From Chloroflexi bacterium 44-23 (GTDB taxonomy: Bacteria > Chloroflexota > Anaerolineae > Anaerolineales > Anaerolineaceae), in contig MKUW01000028.1 in the NCBI GenBank assembly GCA_001899005.1, positions 615,163 to 679,162 of the forward strand: DNA of 64,000 nucleotides, in the 5' to 3' direction. The translations under genes and the position numbers were made by a program. Every line of letters starts with the position of its first letter. Position 1 is the first letter of the stretch. A model generated the notes under the pieces. The model was not told where the DNA came from, searched no databases, and saw nothing but the letters and a program-made list of their open reading frames with translations. Of the stretch, positions 55,113-63,504 are shown piece after piece.

Positions 55113-55154
55113 AGTGTTTTTCAAAGGGCGGGCGCCCGCCCTTTGAAAAACACT
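55113..55154. repeat. 42-bp perfect palindrome between opp binding-protein and permease genes
   Basis: AGTGTTTTTCAAAGGGCGGGC is followed directly by its exact reverse complement, giving 21-bp arms with no spacer. In RNA it would form a very stable stem. It lies 46 bases before the oppB start on the minus strand. Such stems often protect the 3' end of the binding-protein message and lower downstream expression. Confidence 0.8.
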
Positions 55155-55228
55155 ACATTCCTAATTTTTGAAATGATACTTCATTTTTATCAATCACAAT
55201 GCACCTTGAGAAAATCGTTGAGATAGTA

Positions 55229-55256
55229 GGTGAGCCCGCCTGGCGGCGGGCTCACC
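55229..55256. terminator. Strong hairpin after the opp binding-protein gene
   Basis: GGTGAGCCCGCC and GGCGGGCTCACC form a perfect 12-bp GC-rich stem around TGGC. On the plus strand it is followed by six T residues, while on the minus strand (the gene direction) the T-run comes before it. It may slow or partly end transcription of the minus-strand operon, or end an antisense transcript. Confidence 0.6.
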
Positions 55257-55290
55257 TTTTTTAAAAAAACTTACTTGAAACCGCCAACGA

Positions 55291-57828
55291 TTAGCGCATT
55301 TTGACTAATTCAATGTCATTCAACCAGCCCCAGAAAGTAGTAATATCGGGTGTGATCGAATCGATGTCCATTCGAACTGTGCTAAAAATAACGCTGTTTT
55401 GTCGTTGATAGGTGGGGACTTCAACCGCCCAGTCAATGATGATGTCCAGAGCTTGTTTGTAAACAGCTTTACGATAGTTCTGGTCTTCGCTCTTGCGGGC
55501 ATCAACGATCAGTTGATCCAATTCCGCATCACGAATGTGATAATGGTTGGAATCTGAACCGCCTTCGCCGACAACACCTGAGCTATGATAAACCTGATAC
55601 ATGTCCGGGTCAATGGTAGCACCCCAGGCAGCTGTCCACAGTTCCTGTGTACCAGCATCCAAAGCGTCCCAAAGAATATTGGCATCTGCAGGATCATTAA
55701 TCTTCAATTCAATACCAATGTTTGCCAGGGATTTCTGCGCGCCGGTCAAAATAGCGAAAGCAGGGTGATCACCAGTACCGCCACCAGGAATAATTACTTC
55801 GTAGCTCAGCTTGGCACCTTCAGGAGCAGCAGTAACTTTGCCGCCGGCAACTGTGTAACCAGCTGCTTCCAGGTAGGCAAGCGCTGCAGCTTCAGCAGCA
55901 GGATATTTTTGTTCCGGTGTCATATCAGCAGTATAGATGGGACTGCCATCTACAGTTGTTGAGAATGCAATCTTGTAATCCTCATCGGTAGGTTGTGGAG
56001 CTGCCCAGGAGGTGTTGGAGATCGGGTAATTGATGACAGTAGCGGCCTCACCATAGTAACTATCAATGGCTACATCGCGATAGACTGCTAGAACTGTAGC
56101 AAGTGCTTTGCGTAAGTTTTTGGAAGCTTCGGAACCAGGTTCGCCACCGACATTGACTGTATCGGCGTTAATACCTGCATAACCGTAACCAAGATTATCG
56201 ACTTTGCTGGTGGTGATGACATCACCGGTAATCTCGCCATTCGAGTTGTAGGAAGCAACCTCTTCAAAGCGAGAGCGGGAGCCAGTCATTTCACCTGCAT
56301 CAGCTGTGCCGGTTTGAACCGCAGAAGCTACTTCAGAGGAAACTGTTTCTTTGAACTGAAGTTCAGCAATTGCAGGGCACCCTCGGTAATAGTTCTCATT
56401 CGCCTCAAAGTAGACAACTTTATTGTCGTACTTGATGAATTTGTAAGAGCCACCACCCATCGGGGTAGCGGTCAGGCTTTGTTGCTTGGAAAGATCACCA
56501 AAGTCAAAACCGAACTTATTGTTTTCATAGTCATACTTGGCAGGATCACCGTAGTAATGCATCGGTGCAACCTGGATGCCCAGAATGGAATACACGGCGG
56601 GGGCAGAAAAACCATTGACGGTAACTTCCACGGTGTAATCGTCAACTTTGACAATACCGGAGATGTTCGGAACGCCTTTACCACCCATGCCTTCATCCAA
56701 TGGGCCCCAATAGCCAATGAAAGCAGATTTGACACCACCGAGCAGATCGGCAGGTGCATTTACAGGTTCTACTGAGCTATATTTTTCAAAATCACCATCG
56801 TACGTAGCGTAAGCTTCTTTATAGAAGTCATCAATGGTGGGGAATGCTGTAACCAAATCCCACTTGGTGCCTGTAGTTGAACCGGTCAGACCAGTATCGT
56901 CTTTATCGGCAAAGCCCCACAAGGCCATACCAAAGGCGATTTTAAGTCCTTCATTTGCTTTTATTTCGTCAGGTGTTAATCCCATTATGTCGCCGGCATA
57001 AGCATCAAGGTAATTAGCCATGACGTAGTCAACGATACTCTGAACGTCTGTCGTCCATGCACCTTCAAATCTCGACCAGAAATCATCTTGTTGTTCTTTA
57101 GTCCACGGATCGGAGGCGGCCCAGACATGATCAGCCCCTGCTGCATAAATTGTGTCAGCAATACCAGCATATTTTGCAAAAACTTCGCTGGTGGTCTGTG
57201 TCTGATAGTCCCTCAAGCCAAGAATGTCGTAGGATCCCAGTGTGGTTGAACCAACATAAGATGGATCCAGGAAGGTGTAGTAGGTGAAGATGATATCATC
57301 AGCAGTGACAGGTTCTCCATCGGAGAATTTCATGCCAACCCGCAGACGGGCGGTGTACTTGGTGGTATCTGTGGCTTCATCATACTCAACCTTTGTATCT
57401 GCAGGACCTTTATACAGATAATCAGTGCCGTTATAGTTGACTGTTTCACCCTCAATTGCATTGAAAATGATACCGCCGACGCGGTCGGTAGTCAGCAATG
57501 AGATCTGAGTCATAGAAGCAACATCCATATCATAGCCGGTGTCGGCGAAAAATGGACTGAACTTCTGTGAGAAGTCACTATAGGCCACAACAAGCGGTGT
57601 GTCAATCGTCGGCGCGGTTGGCAAATTTTCACCGAAAGGTTGGTCCTCAAAGGTGGGAACCACTTCAGTAGGTACTTCAGTAACTTCCGGACCTTTGGTA
57701 GCTTTTGGAACATCGGTAGCTTTTGGAACATCGGTAACTGCCGGTGTAGCAGGGGTTGGCGTACATGCACTCAATGCAAACGCCGCAATCATAAGTATAC
57801 TTACAAACACAAGTATTTTTTTAGACAT
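55291..57828 (-). CDS. Peptide ABC transporter substrate-binding lipoprotein, extended
   Basis: An 845-residue binding protein of the SBP_bac_5 family, much longer than the usual 520-600. The signal MSKKILVFVSILMIAAFA ends with lipobox LSAC, then a Thr/Pro linker with VPKATDVPKAT repeats. The fold is recognisable from LRVGMKFSDGEPVTADDIIF and later QVAPMHYYGDP, NLRKALATVLA, DPDMYQVYHSSG and IDWAVEVPTYQR. Extra sequence of about 150 residues sits after the ADDIIFTYYTFLDP segment. I chose the ATG at 57828 because GGAGGAG lies 6 bases before it; a longer frame to 57921 has no support. It supplies the OppBCDF system downstream. Confidence 0.9.
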   Translation of the reverse strand: MSKKILVFVSILMIAAFALSACTPTPATPAVTDVPKATDVPKATKGPEVTEVPTEVVPTFEDQPFGENLPTAPTIDTPLVVAYSDFSQKFSPFFADTGYDMDVASMTQISLLTTDRVGGIIFNAIEGETVNYNGTDYLYKGPADTKVEYDEATDTTKYTARLRVGMKFSDGEPVTADDIIFTYYTFLDPSYVGSTTLGSYDILGLRDYQTQTTSEVFAKYAGIADTIYAAGADHVWAASDPWTKEQQDDFWSRFEGAWTTDVQSIVDYVMANYLDAYAGDIMGLTPDEIKANEGLKIAFGMALWGFADKDDTGLTGSTTGTKWDLVTAFPTIDDFYKEAYATYDGDFEKYSSVEPVNAPADLLGGVKSAFIGYWGPLDEGMGGKGVPNISGIVKVDDYTVEVTVNGFSAPAVYSILGIQVAPMHYYGDPAKYDYENNKFGFDFGDLSKQQSLTATPMGGGSYKFIKYDNKVVYFEANENYYRGCPAIAELQFKETVSSEVASAVQTGTADAGEMTGSRSRFEEVASYNSNGEITGDVITTSKVDNLGYGYAGINADTVNVGGEPGSEASKNLRKALATVLAVYRDVAIDSYYGEAATVINYPISNTSWAAPQPTDEDYKIAFSTTVDGSPIYTADMTPEQKYPAAEAAALAYLEAAGYTVAGGKVTAAPEGAKLSYEVIIPGGGTGDHPAFAILTGAQKSLANIGIELKINDPADANILWDALDAGTQELWTAAWGATIDPDMYQVYHSSGVVGEGGSDSNHYHIRDAELDQLIVDARKSEDQNYRKAVYKQALDIIIDWAVEVPTYQRQNSVIFSTVRMDIDSITPDITTFWGWLNDIELVKMR

Positions 57829-58087
57829 TATTTCTCCTCCTATAAGAGTTGTTTTAATGGTAGCCGTTGCCGATGCGGCACACCTTTTTTTCATTATAAA
57901 TGTATCTTGGAATGCGCGCAAGGAGGTTATGTTTGGATTGGAACGACAAACGTCACTAAATTGCCCGCTGCTTCTCGACCTGTCAGATTGGAACTTGACA
58001 TTTTAGGCGTAAATCTCAGGTCGTTAATCCCAAGTCTTTGTGGCTATCAAGCTCTTCAATTTTCTTTTATAATTATTTTGGCCTATT

Positions 58088-58116
58088 AATATACCCGATT
58101 AAATTCAACAATGCAA
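58088..58116 (-). promoter_or_regulatory. Promoter upstream of the extended opp operon
   Basis: On the minus strand, TTGCAT (58116-58111) and TATATT (58093-58088) are separated by 17 bases. Transcription would begin near 58080, leaving a leader of about 250 bases before the binding-protein ATG. The leader contains a small TGCCG-CAT-CGGCA stem but no riboswitch that I recognise. The rest of 57829-58188 has no gene. Confidence 0.55.
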
Positions 58117-58188
58117 GATTAAAATATCTGAATCAAAACCTGTGAAACCTATTTCCGGGTTGAGAAGATCAGGTTATTTTGATTGATT

Positions 58189-58752
58189 TTATGTCTGTTC
58201 TGCTTCGGTGCATGGTTGTATTTGGATTTTTTTCTGCCGGTAAACCAGAAAAAACGCTGCAACAGCGGCCACCAACTCCAGGGAAAAATAGAGATAATCC
58301 ATTGGCCACTGGGCATTTTTTGAAAAAAAGATAAGGAAAACAAGCTCCCCCAGCAATGCAACACCAAGTAAGGCGATCAGAAAATAGCCGGAGGACTTCA
58401 TTCGATCAAAAGAATGGCCAATCTCATCGTGTCGAAATTTGCGCTTCTCGTTTGGCAGGCGCAAAATTCCTTCAGTTAAATATATCAAGGGAAAGAACGC
58501 CAGCGTATAGGGAAGCGCCACGTAAAGCTGATACATACCGCCACTGCTGACAAACCCGCCGCCGATATGAAAAACGATAATGATAGCCAATAACAACAAA
58601 CTGATCCTTTTGTAACGGACCAGTCCTGCCGTATCCAGTTCTACCTGATAATATTTGCCGCGATAGACTAATGTCTCTTTCTCGCGGCCATTTTCATCTT
58701 CAATGGTAACTATTTCATAATCGTTGGCATATTTTCGCATCGACATATTCAC
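58189..58752 (-). CDS. Small membrane protein between binding-protein genes
   Basis: A 187-residue protein. The N-terminal 45 residues are soluble and contain LVYRGKYYQVELDTAGLVRY. Four hydrophobic helices follow (about 48-70, 75-95, 120-145 and 150-170), with a basic loop LPNEKRKFRHDEIGHSFDRM between the second and third. I do not recognise the family. It lies 44 bases after an orphan peptide-binding lipoprotein gene and is probably cotranscribed with it. Confidence 0.6.
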   Translation of the reverse strand: MNMSMRKYANDYEIVTIEDENGREKETLVYRGKYYQVELDTAGLVRYKRISLLLLAIIIVFHIGGGFVSSGGMYQLYVALPYTLAFFPLIYLTEGILRLPNEKRKFRHDEIGHSFDRMKSSGYFLIALLGVALLGELVFLIFFSKNAQWPMDYLYFSLELVAAVAAFFLVYRQKKIQIQPCTEAEQT

Positions 58753-58796
58753 AATCCTACCATAAACAAATGAGTGACTTTACGGCTGCGATTATC

Positions 58797-60743
58797 TCAC
58801 TGCGCGGAACACAAAAGCCCATACCCAAAGCTTTCCAGGCCATACAGAATACTCCGCGCGCTGACATCCAAACTATCCAAGCCGCAAAAATCCGGGCGGC
58901 TGGCGGCAATTTTCAGCTGGTAATAGAGCGGCAAAACCGGCAGTTCTTCATTAAATATCGATTGCACCTCAATAACCGCATCGCGCTGGTTACTTGAGTC
59001 GTTTAAGACCAGCTGGCAGGCCAGGTCGTAGTCTTCATTCTGATAGCCACTGACATTGGTACCAACCCATAAATTTTCGACAGAAGGTATTTGTTGTTTT
59101 GTATAGAGAAAACAGGGTGATTGCCGCCCGGATTGCCAGGTAAATTGCGCCAGATCAAAGTTACGCCCAAACATAACCCCTTCAGGTCCGGCTGCATAAA
59201 GTTCAGCCGGGAAGATATGGCGTACATTGACCTGAATGCCACAACCGGCCAGAGAATTACTCATATCAGTGGCTACTTGCACGCGCAAGTCCGATTGGGT
59301 GGTGACATAATCCAAAATTAAAGCTGTGCCATCCACTACATTCGGCACACCGACAGCTACCCGTGGAGTAGCCGCGTTCTGGTCGTTATCCTGCCAGCCC
59401 AATTCCTGCAATAAAGCTGTCCCTTTCGAAGGGTCATAAGGTAGGGGACTCAGACTGGCATCAAAAGCTGGATGGGTGGGCGGATAAAATGAAACCGGTA
59501 CGGATGAGCGATTAAAGAAATAACGGTTTGCAATCGTCTCGCGGTCACTGCAATAGGCGAAGGCCTGGCGCATGCGTACATCTCCAAACCAATCCGGACG
59601 GTCTATTCCGGGCTGATAACCATCATCATAACTGGCTGGTTGAATACCAAAATCGAGATGCTCCCACTCCGGCCCCTGACCAAAATAGGCTTTAATCCCC
59701 CCCAGGTTGCTTTGTTCTACCACATCCAACAGCTGTTCATCCAGTGCAACGGTCGAATCCACCAAATCGCATTCGCCAATTTCCAATCCTTTCAGATTGC
59801 TATCGGCATGCTCACTCAGAAACTGAAACGTTAGGGTTTCAAATTTTGGTAAACCCTCCGCAGAACGAAAATAATTGGGGTTACGTGCCAATAGAATGTG
59901 ATTTCCGGCTACCCAATCCACAATTTGGTAAGGGCCCCATCCCAAAGGTTGGCGTGTTGAAACCGGATCGGTTAGCAAGTCAGCGGCTGATTTTTGACCC
60001 CAGACATGTTCAGGCAGCGGCAGCCAAAAAAGATCTTCAAACTGATCTGTTGCAAATCCCGGGATACCGATCCAGGTTAGTGTCTGGCTATCACCGCTGG
60101 TATAGGAGGCCGTCCTTTCAACATAAAATCGATTGACGGGTGTAGCGGGATCGCTCGCTAATTTAAAAGAATAGACTGAGTCGGCCATTGTTAAAGGGGT
60201 ACCGTCTGACCACAAAATGCCATCGATCAAATTAAACGTCACGCTCAGCTGGGGCAACTCAAGATCAGCGGCACCATCCCATTGCAATGCACAGCTCTCA
60301 TCCCGACAACCGGCAGGAAGAACGACAGTATCCTTTAATAATGGCACCACTTCTCCGCTTGCATTCAAAACTAAATCGCCGGCCTTGACATTCACCGGAG
60401 CGGAAACCACACTCCCACTCGCTTCAGAAGGTATTTCTTTGAGTATGACCGGCTGCGGGGTAAAGTCAACCAGGTCAATCGGCCCGTCATAAATAGCTTC
60501 CAGAACACTCCACATGGAGCGGTTGTCGCTGCCATACGGGTAAAGGGTCAATGGCTCTTGCGCAGTGCAGATCACCAGGTCGGTGGGAATATCCACTGTA
60601 GGGGTTAGTGTGGGTTGCGGTTCAGTAGGCAGCACAAGCGTTGGGCTGGTGACCGGGGTAGATGTTTGCGGTTTACAGGCAGATAGAGACAGGATAAGAA
60701 CAAAGGAGAACAAAATAACGTGTCGAACGCGTGGCAATTTCAA
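58797..60743 (-). CDS. Peptide ABC transporter substrate-binding lipoprotein (orphan)
   Basis: A 648-residue SBP_bac_5 protein. The start is a TTG at 60743 with GAGGAGG 5-6 bases upstream. The signal LPRVRHVILFSFVLILSLSAC ends in lipobox LSAC, followed by a Thr/Pro linker. LIDGILWSDGTPLTMADSVY, GWGPYQIVDWVAGNHILLAR and RMRQAFAYCSDRETIANRYF are typical. Its C-terminal third carries extra cysteines (CGIQ, CFLY, CQLV, CGLD), unusual for the family. It has no permease directly attached, so it may serve one of the neighbouring transporters. Confidence 0.85.
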   Translation of the reverse strand: MKLPRVRHVILFSFVLILSLSACKPQTSTPVTSPTLVLPTEPQPTLTPTVDIPTDLVICTAQEPLTLYPYGSDNRSMWSVLEAIYDGPIDLVDFTPQPVILKEIPSEASGSVVSAPVNVKAGDLVLNASGEVVPLLKDTVVLPAGCRDESCALQWDGAADLELPQLSVTFNLIDGILWSDGTPLTMADSVYSFKLASDPATPVNRFYVERTASYTSGDSQTLTWIGIPGFATDQFEDLFWLPLPEHVWGQKSAADLLTDPVSTRQPLGWGPYQIVDWVAGNHILLARNPNYFRSAEGLPKFETLTFQFLSEHADSNLKGLEIGECDLVDSTVALDEQLLDVVEQSNLGGIKAYFGQGPEWEHLDFGIQPASYDDGYQPGIDRPDWFGDVRMRQAFAYCSDRETIANRYFFNRSSVPVSFYPPTHPAFDASLSPLPYDPSKGTALLQELGWQDNDQNAATPRVAVGVPNVVDGTALILDYVTTQSDLRVQVATDMSNSLAGCGIQVNVRHIFPAELYAAGPEGVMFGRNFDLAQFTWQSGRQSPCFLYTKQQIPSVENLWVGTNVSGYQNEDYDLACQLVLNDSSNQRDAVIEVQSIFNEELPVLPLYYQLKIAASRPDFCGLDSLDVSARSILYGLESFGYGLLCSAQ

Positions 60744-60825
60744 AAAAACCTCCTCGAAGGTTAGCGTTTGCTGGTGAATGAGCACTTTCTTCACCCCATT
60801 ATAATCAATAACAGCGCGGAAAGAG

Positions 60826-60878
60826 GGTGGTTGGTTGATTTGGTGATTTGGTGGTTTGTTGATTGGTTGATTTGGTGT
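60826..60878 (+). repeat. Degenerate GATTGGTTGATTTGG repeat tract
   Basis: A run of GGTTGGTTGATTTGGTGATT-like units directly followed by GTAAGGGCGAAGCATCCG. The same order of tract plus GGGCGAAG-like core occurs near 43394-43695. It is upstream of the orphan binding-protein gene. Confidence 0.6.
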
Positions 60879-60880
60879 AA

Positions 60881-60944
60881 GGGCGAAGCATCCGGGGAAC
60901 CACCCCATCCTTTAAATAACTTACCCATCACGGATGCTTCGCCC
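60881..60944. repeat. Inverted repeat GGGCGAAGCATCCG
   Basis: GGGCGAAGCATCCG at 60881-60894 and its exact reverse complement at 60931-60944 form 14-bp arms around a 36-base loop that holds a smaller GGGG-AACCA-CCCC stem. It lies between the degenerate tract and the next repeat cluster, upstream of the orphan binding-protein gene. Confidence 0.75.
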
Positions 60945-60979
60945 ACAATTAATCGAAATCCCGAATCGAATGTACAGTT

Positions 60980-61211
60980 CGTAGCCGAGATTGGGACTGT
61001 CACAAGAAATGGAATGGGCAAATTAAGCCCATCTAAAAGCTGTTTCCTAGCTCGGATTCGGGTTAAATGAGTATATTAATTCCCCAATCCGAGCTTGAGG
61101 GTTGTGATCCAAAAGAACTTCATGCAAAGATAGGGTCAACTGAAAGCCCCTCAATCTCGGCTAGGAACGATTCGGGTTGAAGAAATATGGTTAGTCCCAA
61201 TCCGAGCTGCG
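60980..61211. repeat. Cluster of AGCTCGGATTGGG-type repeats
   Basis: At least five variants of one motif occur in both orientations: GTAGCCGAGATTGGGACTG (60981-60999), TTTCCTAGCTCGGATTCGGG (61043-61062), CCCCAATCCGAGCTT (61082-61096), TCAATCTCGGCTAGGA (61151-61166) and TCCCAATCCGAGCTGC (61195-61210). They are related to the inverted-repeat arms near 12049-12169 and 13040-13160. Apart from repeats, 60744-61299 has no gene. Confidence 0.65.
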
Positions 61212-61245
61212 TGCTTGCAGGCCGGCACGGTTGCCATTAAATCAC

Positions 61246-61273
61246 CCGAGCGAAGGGGCTTCCCTCCGCTCGG
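61246..61273. terminator. Hairpin after oppC of the second cluster
   Basis: CCGAGCG pairs with CGCTCGG, with an inner AGGG/CCCT stem around GCTT. It lies 27 bases after the oppC stop on the minus strand. There is no T-run, so it is a weak or factor-assisted terminator. Confidence 0.45.
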
Positions 61274-61299
61274 TTATGTTCTAGTTAATATTCTGCCAG

Positions 61300-62328
61300 C
61301 TATTGATTACCACGCAGACGTGGGTCAAGCGCATCACGCAGGCCATCTCCCAAAAAGTTGAAGGCAAACATTGTAATCGCCAGCGCCAAAGCCGGGAAGA
61401 CGGCCTGGTTGGGATACGTACGAATAACTTGTGCCCCATCCGAGATCATCGATCCCCATGAAGGTGTAGGCGGATTAACCCCGATTCCGATAAAGGATAA
61501 AAACGCTTCCGTCGAAATGTAACCAGGAATAGCCAGGGTTTCTGCCACGACCAGTGGGCCGACCACGTTCGGTAAAATATGGCGAAACATGATGCGGCCA
61601 TCTTTAGCACCTAATGTTCGGGCTGCTTCAATAAACTCTTTCTCGCGTACAGAAAGCACCTGTCCACGTGTCAGACGTGCCATGGTTTCCCAGGCAGTCA
61701 AGCCAATGCCGATAAATATAAACAATAATCCCCCGCTCGCACTATCCAACTGGCTCATAGTATAAGTAAAGGTCCCCGGCGTTGGGTGTGCAAATGTTGA
61801 GCGGAAAAATGCAAGTAAAAGTATGATAAACAACAAACTGGGGAAAGCATATAAAACATCCACCACACGCATCATCAGGTTATCCAACCGACCGCCAAAA
61901 TAGCCAGAGATACTCCCATATGTTACGCCAATCAGCAAACTTATTAATGGACCAATAAAGGCAACAGTCAGTGAAACACGCGCTCCAAATATAATACGGC
62001 TGAAAAGGTCGCGACCGACATAATCTGCACCGATAAAATAATCACTGGAGAGCTGTGCATAAGGCTTCATGGTGGGAAAGAGACTTAAAACCCATTGAGG
62101 AAGTTTGTTTTGATCAACAAGCGTCTGTTCGGCATAGGGATACGGTGCAACTACGTTAGCAAACAGAGCCACAAGAATCAAAATGACAATTATGGTCCCG
62201 CCAACTACAGCTGCCTTATTACGGGCAAGACGACGAACTGAATCTCTAAATAAACTTTCGCCTTTTACACTGATCGGTCTTCCACCAGCGCCAAATTCAT
62301 TATTTTCCAGCGATACCGGTTGCGTCAT
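61300..62328 (-). CDS. oppC: Peptide ABC transporter permease (OppC/DppC type)
   Basis: A 342-residue permease of ordinary size. An N-terminal tail leads to helix 1 (AAVVGGTIIVILILVALFAN), a short loop with SDYFIGADYVGRDLFSRIIF typical of OppC, and the EAA loop (FIEAARTLGAKDGRIMFRHI). It ends with the family close LGDGLRDALDPRLRG. It lacks the long insert of the other OppC in this window. It follows oppB by 20 bases. No ATPase gene is next to it; the gene after it is 557 bases away. Confidence 0.93.
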   Translation of the reverse strand: MTQPVSLENNEFGAGGRPISVKGESLFRDSVRRLARNKAAVVGGTIIVILILVALFANVVAPYPYAEQTLVDQNKLPQWVLSLFPTMKPYAQLSSDYFIGADYVGRDLFSRIIFGARVSLTVAFIGPLISLLIGVTYGSISGYFGGRLDNLMMRVVDVLYAFPSLLFIILLLAFFRSTFAHPTPGTFTYTMSQLDSASGGLLFIFIGIGLTAWETMARLTRGQVLSVREKEFIEAARTLGAKDGRIMFRHILPNVVGPLVVAETLAIPGYISTEAFLSFIGIGVNPPTPSWGSMISDGAQVIRTYPNQAVFPALALAITMFAFNFLGDGLRDALDPRLRGNQ

Positions 62329-62348
62329 AGGATAAACCTCTTTATTTC

Positions 62349-63410
62349 TTAATCATATCGAATGCGTGGATCAAGGTAGGCGTACATGATATCCACGAGC
62401 AAGTTAGCTACAACTAAAAAGACGGCATATAATAAAATTGTACCCATAATGACCGGATAGTCGCGATTGGTGATGCTGGTTACAAAATATTTACCCATGC
62501 CGGGAATTCCAAATGTTAATTCGGTGACAAAAGTTCCGGTAACCAGGCCAGCCATCATTGGGCCTAAAATGGTCACCACTGGTATCAAAGAATTTTTCAA
62601 CGCATGCCCGACAATCACATTGCGTTCTTTTACACCTTTTGCGCGGGCAGTACGAATATAATCTTCGCGTATAACTTGCAGTAAGCTGGCACGCGTCAAC
62701 CTTGCCAGAATGGCGGAACTGCCCAGACCCAATGCAACGGAAGGCATGAGGGCATACTTCCAATAATCCCATCCTAAGTTGGTGGGAAGAAAACCAAAAA
62801 TATATGGTGGTTTTGAACCCCACCCGGTTGGTGGCAGCCATTTAAGGGTCACACCAAAGATCCAAATCATCAGCGGGCCTAAAACAATGACAGGCACGGA
62901 TACCCCAAAAATGGCAATACTCATCCCTAAATAATCATAAATCGTATTCTGCTTTAACGCAGAGATAATTCCTAAAGGGACACCAATAATAATTGCGATT
63001 ATTAACGCTAATGTTCCAAGCTGAACCGAGACTGGCAGCTGCTGGCGAAAAATATCATTCACAGAACGGCTGCGAGACGAAAAAGTAGGGCCAAAATTCA
63101 TCCAACGAATCCAAAATGTATCTGTGATTTTGATATCTATCAAGTAGTCATCTGCGACATCCAGACCTTTTGGTTTCTCATGCGCAATGTGGGGAACAAA
63201 GACATCATTTAAATACGAGAGGTATTGTTTCCATAGTGGTTGATCAAGATGATAGCGCTTCTCCAGGTTGGCTATGATCTCAGCCGGTAAACTCTTTTCC
63301 TTATCAAAAGGGCCACCAGGTACTGAATGCATCAGTCCAAAGGTAATGAACGATACCACCAAAATAACCACCAGCATATAGAGTATTCGACGGATGATAT
63401 ATCGGCCCAC
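62349..63410 (-). CDS. oppB: Peptide ABC transporter permease (OppB/DppB type)
   Basis: A 353-residue permease with six membrane helices. YIIRRILYMLVVILVVSFIT and GLMHSVPGGPFDKEKSLP at the start are typical. The EAA loop is YIRTARAKGVKERNVIVGHA, and the end has MYAYLDPRIRYD. A periplasmic-side loop of about 60 residues after helix 1 (around 70-125) is slightly longer than usual. It lies 94 bases after the binding-protein gene, with a hairpin between them. Confidence 0.93.
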   Translation of the reverse strand: MGRYIIRRILYMLVVILVVSFITFGLMHSVPGGPFDKEKSLPAEIIANLEKRYHLDQPLWKQYLSYLNDVFVPHIAHEKPKGLDVADDYLIDIKITDTFWIRWMNFGPTFSSRSRSVNDIFRQQLPVSVQLGTLALIIAIIIGVPLGIISALKQNTIYDYLGMSIAIFGVSVPVIVLGPLMIWIFGVTLKWLPPTGWGSKPPYIFGFLPTNLGWDYWKYALMPSVALGLGSSAILARLTRASLLQVIREDYIRTARAKGVKERNVIVGHALKNSLIPVVTILGPMMAGLVTGTFVTELTFGIPGMGKYFVTSITNRDYPVIMGTILLYAVFLVVANLLVDIMYAYLDPRIRYD

Positions 63411-63449
63411 GAAACCTCCAGAAAATTAAAAAAACAAATTCAGGGATAA

Positions 63450-63479
63450 AGCAGGGGAGAAGAAATTTTCTCCCCTGCT
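63450..63479. terminator. Hairpin between binding-protein and permease genes, second cluster
   Basis: AGCAGGGGAGAA and TTCTCCCCTGCT form a perfect 12-bp stem with a 6-base loop. In the minus (gene) direction it is followed by TTTATCC and later a T-run, so it could act as a leaky terminator or RNA stabiliser that favours the binding-protein message over the permeases. Confidence 0.65.
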
Positions 63480-63504
63480 ACTTACAAATTAAATAAGGTA
63501 AACC

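Noticed and set aside
55229..55262. An intrinsic terminator for the minus-strand opp operon
   Set aside because: The T-run follows the stem only on the plus strand, so it is not a standard terminator in the gene direction; it is recorded as a strong hairpin instead.
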